Below are positions 36,208 through 45,043 of a stretch of 64,000 bases of DNA, one piece after another. The stretch's first letter is position 1. Each line of letters opens with the position of its first letter. The notes beneath the pieces are model-generated. The model saw nothing but the letters and a program-made list of their open reading frames with translations, was not told where the DNA came from and did no database searches. The stretch is taken from the NCBI RefSeq assembly GCF_900100375.1, contig NZ_FNEZ01000002.1:744001-808000 (forward strand). Reading direction: 5' to 3'. Position numbers and translations under genes: made by a program. Source of the DNA: Flavobacterium noncentrifugens. GTDB taxonomy: Bacteria; Bacteroidota; Bacteroidia; Flavobacteriales; Flavobacteriaceae.

Positions 36208-37416
36208 ATGTCAGCATTAAGCGGTAAAAAAATAGTACTGGGCATTTCTGGTGGAATTGCCGCTTATAAAACTGCACCACTGGTCAGGTTATTCATAAAA
36301 GCAGGCGCCGAGGTCAGAGTGATCATGACGCCTGCTTCTAAGGATTTTGTCACACCGCTGACTTTATCCACACTTTCCAAAAATCCCGTTCATTCGAGTT
36401 TCTTTGATGAAAAGGACGAGAATGCCCAATGGAATAATCATGTTGAACTTGGCCTTTGGGCCGATTTGATGCTTATTGCACCCGCAACCGCCAACACGCT
36501 TTCAAAAATGGCAACGGGAAATTCTGATAATTTATTGATTGCGACGTATTTGTCGGCCAAATCCCCGGTGTATTTTGCTCCGGCAATGGATCTTGATATG
36601 TACAGGCACGAATCGACTTTGCAGAGTTTTAAAGCCTTGCAACAGTTTGGAAACATCATGATTCCTGCAGAAAATGGCGAGCTCGCCAGCGGATTGTCCG
36701 GCGAAGGCCGAATGGCGGAACCTGAAAATATCGTGGCATTCATCGAAGCAGATCTCGAAAGCAAAATGCCGCTCAAAGGAAAAAAAATCTTAATTACTGC
36801 CGGGCCAACATACGAAGCGATCGATCCGGTGCGTTTTATCAGCAATCATTCATCTGGCAAAATGGGTTTTGACATTGCAAATGCTGCCGCAGATTTAGGT
36901 GCAGAAGTCATTCTGATTTCGGGGCCTACACATTTAAAAGTTCAGGGTTCCAGGATTAAATTGGTTCCGGTGGTTTCTGCACAACAAATGTATGATGCCT
37001 GCCATCAATATTTTAACAATGTTGATGTTGCCATTGCTGCCGCCGCTGTCGCAGATTACCGTCCGAAAAATATTGCTGATCAAAAAATTAAAAAAACGGA
37101 AGCCAACTTTACGATTGCGCTCGAAAAGACAAAAGACATTCTGGCATCGCTTGGCGAAATCAAGAAAAACCAATTCCTGATCGGATTTGCATTGGAAACC
37201 GAAAATGAAATCGAACATGCCAAGCAAAAGATCATTAAGAAAAACCTCGATCTGATCGTGCTGAATTCGTTACAGGATGAAGGCGCAGGTTTTGGAAAAT
37301 TGACAAATAAAGTTACCTTTATCGATAAAAATTTTAATATCGAGCCGATGGCGCTCAAATCTAAAGAAGCCGTGGCAACCGATATCCTAAATAAAATCAT
37401 AGCACATTATGCGTAA
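36208..37416 (+). CDS. coaBC: Bifunctional phosphopantothenoylcysteine decarboxylase/synthetase
   Basis: The protein has 402 residues from the Met at 36208 (MSALSGKKIVLGISGGIAAY); the frame could begin 15 codons earlier but that overlaps omega. The CoaC flavoprotein half has GISGGIAAYKTAPL, NPVHSSFFDE with the His-like site, and APAMDLDMY. The CoaB half begins with ITAGPTYEAIDPVRFISNHS and contains AAAVADYRPKN and GFALETENE. It catalyses two steps of coenzyme A synthesis. The last 8 bases overlap DUF4835. Confidence 0.95.
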   Translation: MSALSGKKIVLGISGGIAAYKTAPLVRLFIKAGAEVRVIMTPASKDFVTPLTLSTLSKNPVHSSFFDEKDENAQWNNHVELGLWADLMLIAPATANTLSKMATGNSDNLLIATYLSAKSPVYFAPAMDLDMYRHESTLQSFKALQQFGNIMIPAENGELASGLSGEGRMAEPENIVAFIEADLESKMPLKGKKILITAGPTYEAIDPVRFISNHSSGKMGFDIANAAADLGAEVILISGPTHLKVQGSRIKLVPVVSAQQMYDACHQYFNNVDVAIAAAAVADYRPKNIADQKIKKTEANFTIALEKTKDILASLGEIKKNQFLIGFALETENEIEHAKQKIIKKNLDLIVLNSLQDEGAGFGKLTNKVTFIDKNFNIEPMALKSKEAVATDILNKIIAHYA

Positions 37417-38296
37417 AATCCTGAGTTTATTACTGATCTTTTTTGTTGGTTTCTCGTATGCGCAGGAACTGAATTGCACCGTTACCGTAAATGCCGACCA
37501 GGTTGGCGGAACGAATACGCAAGTCTACAAAACACTTCAAAAATCATTGACCGATTTCATCAATAAAACCGATTGGACAAATCAGGGTTTTAAGAATAAT
37601 GAACGCATCAATTGTTCGATGTTCATTAATGTATCGGCTGTGACAGGATCCACTTTTACCGCCACTTTACAGGTACAATCGTCAAGGCCGGGATTCAATT
37701 CGACTTATTCGACGCCGGTTTTCAACTTCAACGATAAAGAATTCAACTTTGACTATACGGAGTTTCAGAATCTAAATTACAACCCAAATTCATTCGATTC
37801 AAACCTGGTTTCAGTCGTGTCCTATTACTGTCTGATGATCATTGGCATGGATGCAGATACATTTGCTCCCGAAGGTGGAACGCCATATCTTGAAACGGCC
37901 CAGCAAATTGCTACTGTTGCGCAAGCCGGAGGTTACAAAGGATGGAGTGGAAGCGAAGGCAATTCAAACCGTTTCTTTTTGGTGAATGACATGCTCTCGC
38001 CAACATACCAGCCGTATCGCGACGCCATGTACCAATACAGTTTTGAAGGCATTGACAACATGAACCGCGATCAGAAAGGCGCGAAAGAAAAAATTAAAGC
38101 CGCGATTGCGACGCTTTCCGATATTTATAAAGTAAGGCCAAACTCGTTTTTGATGCGGGTCTTTTTTGATGCAAAATCAGATGAGCTGGTATCGATTTTT
38201 TCAGGTGGCCCACAAGTGACCGTTACTGATCTTGCCGATACGTTGAACAGGATTTCTCCACTGAATTCGGCTAAATGGGCCGGGATCAAACAATAG
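37409..38296 (+). CDS. DUF4835 secreted protein
   Basis: This 295-residue protein starts with a signal peptide (MRKILSLLLIFFVGFSYAQ), followed by ELNCTVTVNADQVGGTNTQV, the start of mature DUF4835 proteins. Further family parts are FINKTDWTNQGFKNNERINC and FDSNLVSVVSYYCLMIIGMD. It is exported and of unknown function, always to my knowledge near coaBC and recN in Bacteroidota. Overlap with coaBC suggests coupling. Confidence 0.88.
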   Translation: MRKILSLLLIFFVGFSYAQELNCTVTVNADQVGGTNTQVYKTLQKSLTDFINKTDWTNQGFKNNERINCSMFINVSAVTGSTFTATLQVQSSRPGFNSTYSTPVFNFNDKEFNFDYTEFQNLNYNPNSFDSNLVSVVSYYCLMIIGMDADTFAPEGGTPYLETAQQIATVAQAGGYKGWSGSEGNSNRFFLVNDMLSPTYQPYRDAMYQYSFEGIDNMNRDQKGAKEKIKAAIATLSDIYKVRPNSFLMRVFFDAKSDELVSIFSGGPQVTVTDLADTLNRISPLNSAKWAGIKQ

Positions 38297-38322
38297 TTTT
38301 TCAATAATAAACATTACCATTC

Positions 38323-39975
38323 ATGATCACATCACTTTCGATCAGCAATTTTGCATTGATAGAAAAGCTGGGTATTGATTTTTCTGAAGGTTTTTCCATT
38401 ATTACAGGGGAAACCGGGGCGGGAAAATCGATTTTGCTCGGGGCGCTCGGATTGATTATGGGCAAACGCGCCGATTTATCGTCGTTGAAAAATAAAGAAG
38501 AAAAATGTGTGGTTGAAGCGCATTTTAATATTGCTGCTTACGATTTAAAATCTTTTTTTGAAGCCAATGACCTGGATTATGAATCCGATACGATCATCAG
38601 GCGTGAAATTTTGCCATCGGGAAAATCGCGCGCTTTCATCAATGACACGCCTGTAAACCTTGCTGAATTGCAGGATTTGAGTGCCTATTTAATTGATATT
38701 CATTCGCAGCACCAGACACAGGAATTGTCTGAAGATGATTTCCAGTTCAGGATCATCGATGCCGTGGGTTCAAACCAGGCATTTCTATCCAATTATTCAA
38801 AACTTTTAAAAGCCTATAAAAAAGACAAATCTGCTTTAGCGAATCTAAACGAATCATTAAAAGCCATCTTGAAAGAACAGGATTACAATGCTTTTTTATT
38901 GGAAGAATTGCTCGCAGCACAATTAAAATCCGAAGATCAAACCGAATTGGAGTCTTTATTCGAGCAATTGAATAATGTAGAATTTATCAAGGAAAATCTT
39001 TATAAATCGCTGGCTGTAGCCAGTGAGGAACAGTTTGGCGTGATCCAGAATCTAAAAGAAATCAAAACGGCATTGCAGAAAATTTCGGGGTTTTCAAAAG
39101 AATACCAATCGATTTTTGAGCGTTTGAACAGTGTGGCCATTGAATTTGATGATATTTCGGATGAGATTAATAAATTCAGTGAAAACCTAGTTCACGATCC
39201 GCAGCAACTCGAACTCGTAAATCAGAAACTGCAAATGATTTACAACCTTCAGAAAAAACACCAGGTTTCGACTGTTTCGGAATTACTGGAAATCCAAAAC
39301 GATTTAGACAATAAAGCCTTGTCTGCATCGACACTGGAAACCGATATCAAAAAACTCGAAGAATCATTGGCAAAAACCGCTTCAGATTTAGATGCAATTG
39401 CCGTTTCGATCTATAAAAACAGGGAAACTGCGATTCCGGTGCTGACTAAAAAATGGGCAGAAATCTTATTGTTGCTCGGCATGCCGAATGTGCGTTTCAA
39501 AATTGAAGTCAGCCCGACCGAATCCTACCTGAATAATGGAAAGGACGAACTGCAGTTTTTATTTTCTGCAAATGCAGGTTCCGATTTTGGACTTCTCAAA
39601 AAAGTAGCTTCCGGCGGTGAAATGTCGAGGATCATGTTGGCTACAAAAGCAATTCTCGCACAATATTCAAAGCTTCCCACCATTATTTTTGATGAAATTG
39701 ACACCGGGGTTTCGGGCGAAATTGCAGATAAAATGGGTGAGATCATGAAGGATATGAGTCTGCAGATGCAGGTTTTGGCCATCACGCATTTGCCTCAGAT
39801 CGCTGCCAAAGGAAACGACCATTTTAAAGTGTTCAAAACAACCGCAGACAATCAGACCACTACGGCTTTAAAACTGCTTTCCAAAGACGAAAGGATTACA
39901 GAAATAGCCCAAATGCTTTCGGGCAGCGCCGTTTCTGATTCGGCCATAAATCACGCGAAAGCTTTGCTGAACTGA
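38323..39975 (+). CDS. recN: DNA repair protein RecN
   Basis: This 550-residue SMC-like ATPase has Walker A ITGETGAGKSILLGALGL near 30, DIHSQHQTQELSE (Q loop region), a coiled-coil middle (about 155-365), the ABC signature ASGGEMSRIMLATKAIL near 430, Walker B TIIFDEIDTGVSGEIADKMG, and AITHLPQIAAKGNDH. It takes part in double-strand break repair. Its stop overlaps the spacing region of the fabV promoter. Confidence 0.95.
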   Translation: MITSLSISNFALIEKLGIDFSEGFSIITGETGAGKSILLGALGLIMGKRADLSSLKNKEEKCVVEAHFNIAAYDLKSFFEANDLDYESDTIIRREILPSGKSRAFINDTPVNLAELQDLSAYLIDIHSQHQTQELSEDDFQFRIIDAVGSNQAFLSNYSKLLKAYKKDKSALANLNESLKAILKEQDYNAFLLEELLAAQLKSEDQTELESLFEQLNNVEFIKENLYKSLAVASEEQFGVIQNLKEIKTALQKISGFSKEYQSIFERLNSVAIEFDDISDEINKFSENLVHDPQQLELVNQKLQMIYNLQKKHQVSTVSELLEIQNDLDNKALSASTLETDIKKLEESLAKTASDLDAIAVSIYKNRETAIPVLTKKWAEILLLLGMPNVRFKIEVSPTESYLNNGKDELQFLFSANAGSDFGLLKKVASGGEMSRIMLATKAILAQYSKLPTIIFDEIDTGVSGEIADKMGEIMKDMSLQMQVLAITHLPQIAAKGNDHFKVFKTTADNQTTTALKLLSKDERITEIAQMLSGSAVSDSAINHAKALLN

Positions 39976-39994
39976 TAAAAACAAGGTATATTTG
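39963..39994 (+). promoter_or_regulatory. Promoter of fabV
   Basis: TTTG at 39963-39966 (inside the end of recN), 20 bases, then TATATTTG at 39987-39994. The leader would be about 47 bases. Confidence 0.6.
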
Positions 39995-40048
39995 TTTTCG
40001 GATTAACACCAATTACAACTTTTTCAAAGAAAATATAATTCCACTTTT

Positions 40049-41242
40049 ATGATTATAGAACCAAGAATGAGAGGCTTTATTTGCCTGACTGCACATCCTG
40101 ACGGAGCAGAAGCAAATGTGAAAAATCAAATCGATTATGTGAAGTCAAAAGGCGCGATTGAAGGCGCAAAAAAAGTGCTAGTCATTGGTGCGTCAACAGG
40201 TTTTGGCCTTGCATCAAGAATTACAAGTGCCTTTGGATCTGATGCTGCAACGATCGGTGTATTTTTTGAAAAACCTCCTGTTGTAGGAAAAACAGCATCG
40301 CCGGGCTGGTACAATTCTGCCGCATTTGAAAAATTCGCTCAAGAAGCAGGTTTGTATGCAAAAAGCATCAATGGGGATGCGTTTTCAAACGAAATTAAAG
40401 ACGAAACACTTGCATTGATCAAAAAAGATTTGGGACAGGTTGATCTTGTTATTTATAGCCTGGCTTCACCGGTGAGAACAAATCCGGTCACGGGAATTAC
40501 GCATAGGTCGGTTTTGAAACCAATCGGAACGACTTATACGAATAAAACGGTTGATTTCCATTCAGGTAAAGTATCGGAAGTTTCAATAGAACCCGCTAAA
40601 GACGAAGACATAGAAAATACGGTTGCCGTCATGGGCGGTGAAGATTGGACGATGTGGATGAAGGCATTGAAAGATGCAAACTTGCTTGCCGACGGCGCTT
40701 TAACGATTGCTTATTCTTACATTGGGCCGGCAGTTACAGAGCCGGTTTACAGAAAAGGAACGATTGGTCGTGCGAAAGATGATTTGGAAGCTACTGCGTT
40801 TTCAATCACGGATAGTTTAAAAGACATTCACGGAAAAGCTTATGTTTCGGTGAATAAGGCATTGGTCACGCAAGCCAGTTCTGCAATTCCGGTGATTCCA
40901 TTATACATTTCGTTGTTGTATAAAATCATGAAAGCCGAAGGCGTACATGAAGGAACCATTGAGCAAATCCAGCGTTTGTATTCCCAAAGATTGTATGCCG
41001 GAAAAGAAGTTCCTACAGATGAAAAAGGCCGGATCAGAATAGATGATTGGGAAATGCGTGATGACATTCAGGAAAAAGTAGCTGAACTGTGGAAAAATGC
41101 AACGACAGAAAATCTGGCGGAAATAGGTGATTTGGAAGGTTACCGAAAAGATTTTTACCAACTTTTCGGCTTTGATTTCGCAGCTGTCGATTATAAAAAG
41201 GAAGCCAATGAAATGGTCAAAGTTGATAGTATCCCTGAGTAA
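40049..41242 (+). CDS. fabV: Trans-2-enoyl-ACP/CoA reductase FabV
   Basis: This 397-residue protein has the FabV features: N-terminal MIIEPRMRGFICLTAHP, Rossmann motif VLVIGASTGFGLASRI near 48, YSLASPVRTNPVTG, and the catalytic Tyr-x8-Lys region in AYSYIGPAVTEPVYRKGTIG near 235. It reduces enoyl-ACP (or enoyl-CoA) with NADH in fatty-acid elongation. FabV is a triclosan-tolerant alternative to FabI; whether FabI exists in this genome is not visible. It is monocistronic, with a promoter and terminator. Confidence 0.95.
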   Translation: MIIEPRMRGFICLTAHPDGAEANVKNQIDYVKSKGAIEGAKKVLVIGASTGFGLASRITSAFGSDAATIGVFFEKPPVVGKTASPGWYNSAAFEKFAQEAGLYAKSINGDAFSNEIKDETLALIKKDLGQVDLVIYSLASPVRTNPVTGITHRSVLKPIGTTYTNKTVDFHSGKVSEVSIEPAKDEDIENTVAVMGGEDWTMWMKALKDANLLADGALTIAYSYIGPAVTEPVYRKGTIGRAKDDLEATAFSITDSLKDIHGKAYVSVNKALVTQASSAIPVIPLYISLLYKIMKAEGVHEGTIEQIQRLYSQRLYAGKEVPTDEKGRIRIDDWEMRDDIQEKVAELWKNATTENLAEIGDLEGYRKDFYQLFGFDFAAVDYKKEANEMVKVDSIPE

Positions 41243-41284
41243 TCTGAAAGATTTCCTATAAGTAGATCTAAAATTAATACATTT

Positions 41285-41314
41285 CAAACCGTTTTTAACA
41301 GAACGGTTTTTTTG
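41285..41314 (+). terminator. Intrinsic terminator after fabV
   Basis: CAAACCGTT and AACGGTTTTTTTG pair around TTTAACAG, with a T run. Confidence 0.8.
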
Positions 41315-41395
41315 TGTTTATTTCTGCGTTAAAATTTAAAAAGCTTCTAAAAGTTTTAGTATCTTAGCCTTTATATAAACTTTAACAATAACAAC

Positions 41396-43306
41396 ATGAA
41401 AAAAATCTACTCTTTCGCATTTATCATGGCGCTATGCAGCCAGGTTGATGCGCAGGTCTTAAACGAACCTGCAGGCTGGCCTAATGCAAACTGGACTATT
41501 ACAGGTGAATACAATCCAGATCCTTTGGCTTTTGAAGCAGATCCTACAACAACTGCAAATTTTGCTTTTGACGATGACGATTCGGGTAGCTCTACTTTAG
41601 CAAATGAAGATCATATTGCTGCTGAATCACCCATCATTGATTTAAACGCGGCTTTTAGTGCCAATGAAAAATCATTGGAAATTTCTGTTTCTTATGCTTT
41701 TAACAAGTATGCAAATGATGTATTGCAGTTTCAATACTGGGACGCAGACGCATCTGCCTGGGTTGCTTGGACAGGTGATAATGTTCCTGACAATGGATCA
41801 GCAACAGATAATTTTTGTTCAGCTACAAAAACTACGCACGTAACTGCGGGATTGGACATTTCGAATTTTACTTCCACACAATTATCAGGTTTTAAATACA
41901 GGATTTTTTACGATGATGATCCGGATGGAGCAGCCTGGAATTATGGATTTTGCTTTGATTCACCAACATTGATGTCAGTAGCATGTTCTGGAATAACAAA
42001 CCTGGCTGTTGCAGACATACTTGAAGATAGTGCTAATTTAACATGGACAGCTGTATCGGGTGTTGCAGGTTACCAATATGCACTTGATGAAATGGAAGCT
42101 GCGCCAGCTGACGGAACTCCAATTACTGAAGCTACTTTTTCTGCAACGGATTTAACTCCGGAGACCGTTTATTATTTCCATGTAAGAACAGACTGTGGTG
42201 GTATTTACGGGCCATGGAACACATTAACTTTTACAACCAGAGCGCTTCCGCCTGCAAATGATGCGTGTGCTGATGCAATTGTAGTGGATGGTTTGCCTTA
42301 CACCAATACACAAGATGCGACTACTGCGTCAAATAATGATGGTACAATTACAACTTGCGGTACTGGAATGAATGATGGTGTGTGGTATACTTTTACAGGA
42401 GACGGTACAGGTATTTCTGTAAACCTTACTAATGTTGAAGGTTGGGATCCTGAAATTGGTGTGTATACTGGAACATGTGGAGATTTTACTTGTGTAGGTT
42501 TCAAAGATAATGGAGGCAATTCTGATGATGAAACTTTTGGTTTCACTTCAGAAGTTGGAGTTGTTTATTACGTAAATGTAGGACATTATAACGGTACTAC
42601 TGATAATCCAGAAGGGCCTTTTACAATTTCATTAGATACGTATGTTCCTGCTGAACTTCCTGAAAATGATAGTTGTGCAACAGCTACAGCGATCGAATCT
42701 TTACCATATACAAATGCACAGGACGCAACTGCTGCTACAAATAATGACGGATTCGTTGCGGCATGTGCTTTTGGGGCAAACGACGGAGTTTGGTATACAT
42801 TCACTGGTGATGGAGCAGATATTACAGTTGCAATTAGTGAAATAGTTGGATGGGATCCTGAACTTAGCGTTTACACTGGAACATGTGGCGAATTTACGTG
42901 TGCTGGAAGCGCAGATGATGGTGGAACTGATGGTGGTGAAACTGTTACGGTAGCTGCTACTGAAGTTGGGACTACTTATTTTGTAAACGTTGCTCAATTT
43001 AGTGGATCTACAGATAACCCAGAAGGGCCATTTTCACTTTCAGTTTCTTCAGCTTTGGCTGCGACATCTTTCACAAATTCTGAATTTAAGTCATATCCAA
43101 ACCCTGTTGCTGATGTTTTAAACGTGTCTTATACAAAAAACATTACTAACGTAGCAGTATTTAATATGTTAGGGCAGCAAGTACTTTCTAAGTCGGTTAA
43201 TGCGACAACTGGAAAAATTGACGTTTCTTCTTTGAATGGCGGAACTTACATTGTTAAAGTAGCTTCTGGAAACGAAACTAAAACAATTAAGATTATAAAA
43301 ATGTAA
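41396..43306 (+). CDS. Secreted repeat protein with Fn3 and T9SS sorting tail
   Basis: This 636-residue protein has a signal peptide (MKKIYSFAFIMALCSQVDA), a beta-rich N-terminal region (~25-195), and an Fn3 domain (~200-280, GITNLAVADILEDSANLTWT). Two similar ~135-residue domains follow (from ~282 and ~423), each starting with P-x-N-D-x-C-A-x-A and containing NDGVWYTFTGDG, V/T-GWDPE, VYTGTCG-F-TC and STDNPEGPF-type segments. The end (FKSYPNPVADVLNVSY to KTIKIIKM) is a T9SS type A sorting domain. The protein would pass the outer membrane by T9SS and be attached or released. The two domains probably arose by tandem duplication. Ligand unknown. Confidence 0.85.
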   Translation: MKKIYSFAFIMALCSQVDAQVLNEPAGWPNANWTITGEYNPDPLAFEADPTTTANFAFDDDDSGSSTLANEDHIAAESPIIDLNAAFSANEKSLEISVSYAFNKYANDVLQFQYWDADASAWVAWTGDNVPDNGSATDNFCSATKTTHVTAGLDISNFTSTQLSGFKYRIFYDDDPDGAAWNYGFCFDSPTLMSVACSGITNLAVADILEDSANLTWTAVSGVAGYQYALDEMEAAPADGTPITEATFSATDLTPETVYYFHVRTDCGGIYGPWNTLTFTTRALPPANDACADAIVVDGLPYTNTQDATTASNNDGTITTCGTGMNDGVWYTFTGDGTGISVNLTNVEGWDPEIGVYTGTCGDFTCVGFKDNGGNSDDETFGFTSEVGVVYYVNVGHYNGTTDNPEGPFTISLDTYVPAELPENDSCATATAIESLPYTNAQDATAATNNDGFVAACAFGANDGVWYTFTGDGADITVAISEIVGWDPELSVYTGTCGEFTCAGSADDGGTDGGETVTVAATEVGTTYFVNVAQFSGSTDNPEGPFSLSVSSALAATSFTNSEFKSYPNPVADVLNVSYTKNITNVAVFNMLGQQVLSKSVNATTGKIDVSSLNGGTYIVKVASGNETKTIKIIKM

Positions 43307-43330
43307 TTTACAATTGCAAATAAATTGATT

Positions 43331-43357
43331 AAGCCGTCAGATTCTGACGGCTTTTTT
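43331..43357 (+). terminator. Intrinsic terminator after the T9SS protein
   Basis: AAGCCGTCAGA and TCTGACGGCTTTTTT form a perfect stem and T run. Confidence 0.88.
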
Positions 43358-43370
43358 ATTTTATAAAAGG

Positions 43371-43378
43371 TATATTTG
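43371..43378 (+). promoter_or_regulatory. -7 element of the GT2-coaE promoter
   Basis: TATATTTG ends 14 bases before the start at 43393, giving a leader of about 8 bases. No -33 TTTG is clear; the terminator occupies that region. Confidence 0.45.
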
Positions 43379-43392
43379 TTCAAAATTCCCGC

Positions 43393-44391
43393 ATGCGTTA
43401 TTCTTTAATAATCCCGGTTTACAACCGTCCAAATGAAGTAGATGAACTTCTGGAAAGCCTTTCTGAATTAGAGTTTTCGGATGGCTTTGAAGTGGTTATT
43501 GTTGAAGATGGTTCATTTGAGCGTTGTGATCATATTATAGAAAAGCACAACAGCAATCTCAAGATTTCCTATTATTATAAAGAAAATTCAGGCCCTGGTG
43601 ATTCGCGGAATTTCGGGATGAAAAAAGCCAAAGGCGATTATTTCTTAATTTTTGATTCAGATTGCATCATTCCAAAAAAATACCTTAATGAAGTTGACCA
43701 GGCTTTACGGTCAAGATTTGTAGATTGCTTTGGCGGTCCGGATCAGGCGCTTGATTCTTTTTCAGATGTCCAGAAAGCAATCAATTTTGCAATGACTTCT
43801 TTCATTACGACAGGCGGCATTCGGGGCGGATCTGAAAAAATAGACAAGTTCCAGCCACGAAGTTTCAACATGGGCATTTCAAAAAAAGCATTTGACGCTT
43901 CCGGAGGTTTTGGAAATATCCATCCTGGAGAAGATCCAGATTTATCGATGCGTTTGTGGAATCTCGGTTTTGAAACTGCTCTTTTTCATAAAGCTTACGT
44001 GTATCATAAAAGAAGGATCGACTGGAATAAGTTTTCGATACAGGTCAACAAATTTGGCAAAGCGCGTCCGATATTAAACAGTTGGTATCCAAAATTCAGC
44101 AAGCTGACCTATTTTGTTCCAACAGGTTTTATTCTGATGTTTTTTGCAGCGATCGTATTGTTGGCATTTGGACAAATAATCGGTATTTTTTCCTTTGCCG
44201 TTTATTTTTTCGCGGTATTTTTCGTATCTTCCTATCAGAACAAAAATTTCAAAATTGGATATTTATCGGTTATTGCCGTTTGGAAACAATTCTATGGTTA
44301 TGGCACCGGATTTTTAAAATCATTTATTCTGATTCAGGTTCTGAAAAAAAATCCACAACAGGCATTCCCTGAATTATTTTTTAAGAAATGA
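43393..44391 (+). CDS. GT2 family glycosyltransferase with membrane tail
   Basis: This 332-residue protein has a GT-A fold: SLIIPVYNRPNEVDELLESL, VVIVEDGSFERC, DSRNFGMKKAKGDYFLIFDS with the DSDC metal motif near 93, and FNMGISKKAFDASGGF with GEDPDLSMRLW. Two hydrophobic helices near 248-290 anchor it to the inner membrane. It would transfer a sugar onto lipid or surface glycan. Its stop overlaps coaE by 4 bases (ATGA). Confidence 0.88.
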   Translation: MRYSLIIPVYNRPNEVDELLESLSELEFSDGFEVVIVEDGSFERCDHIIEKHNSNLKISYYYKENSGPGDSRNFGMKKAKGDYFLIFDSDCIIPKKYLNEVDQALRSRFVDCFGGPDQALDSFSDVQKAINFAMTSFITTGGIRGGSEKIDKFQPRSFNMGISKKAFDASGGFGNIHPGEDPDLSMRLWNLGFETALFHKAYVYHKRRIDWNKFSIQVNKFGKARPILNSWYPKFSKLTYFVPTGFILMFFAAIVLLAFGQIIGIFSFAVYFFAVFFVSSYQNKNFKIGYLSVIAVWKQFYGYGTGFLKSFILIQVLKKNPQQAFPELFFKK

Positions 44392-44978
44392 CAAAGATCA
44401 TCGGTTTGACAGGCGGAATCGGAAGCGGCAAAACGACAGTTGCCAGCTATTTTTCAGAATTTGGAATCCCGGTTTACATCGCCGATGACGAAGCCCGGAA
44501 ATTAACAGAACTTCCCGAAACGCTTGCTCAGATTCGAAACAAAATCGGAAGCGAAGCATTCAATGAAAATTCATTAGTCCGCGAAAAATTAGCTGCCGTT
44601 GTATTCAATGATCCTGAAAAACTCAAACAGCTCAATGCGATCATTCATCCACTTGTGAAACAACACTTTGACAACTGGCTAAAAAATCACTCAAATGCCC
44701 GATTTGTGATTAAAGAAACGGCTATCTTATTCGAAAGTGGAAGTTACCTTGATTGCGATGTCATCATCACGGTAACCGCTCCGTTAGAACTCAGGATTGA
44801 ACGCGTATTAAAGCGGGATAAAACGACCAGAGAAAATATTCTTAACAGGATCAATAATCAATGGACGGACGAAAGACGCATCTCTAAAAGCGACTATACA
44901 ATTGACAATACGGACCTTACTAAAACTAAAAATCAAGCAATAGATTTATTAAAAAAACTAACAATTCAACAAAATTAG
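44388..44978 (+). CDS. coaE: Dephospho-CoA kinase
   Basis: This 196-residue P-loop kinase starts MTKIIGLTGGIGSGKTTVAS and has VYIADDEARKLTE, IIHPLVKQHFDNWL, VIKETAILFESGSYLDCDV and the lid RVLKRDKTTRENILNRI. It makes the last step of CoA synthesis. It is coupled to the glycosyltransferase gene. A two-component system follows after 65 bases. Confidence 0.94.
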   Translation: MTKIIGLTGGIGSGKTTVASYFSEFGIPVYIADDEARKLTELPETLAQIRNKIGSEAFNENSLVREKLAAVVFNDPEKLKQLNAIIHPLVKQHFDNWLKNHSNARFVIKETAILFESGSYLDCDVIITVTAPLELRIERVLKRDKTTRENILNRINNQWTDERRISKSDYTIDNTDLTKTKNQAIDLLKKLTIQQN

Positions 44979-45030
44979 GATTAAATGTTAATCTTTGGTT
45001 AATGTATTAATACCACAAATGTTAAAATCC

Positions 45031-45038
45031 TAACTTTG
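45031..45038 (+). promoter_or_regulatory. -7 element directly before the histidine kinase gene
   Basis: TAACTTTG ends 5 bases before the ATG at 45044. If used, transcription would start at or next to the start codon (leaderless). No -33 TTTG is seen. Confidence 0.4.
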
Positions 45039-45043
45039 TTAAG

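Noticed and set aside
42298..42846. CRISPR-like or tandem repeats in the T9SS gene
   Set aside because: The repeated DNA follows from duplicated protein domains about 420 bases apart, not from short regular repeats with spacers. No CRISPR array was seen in the window.
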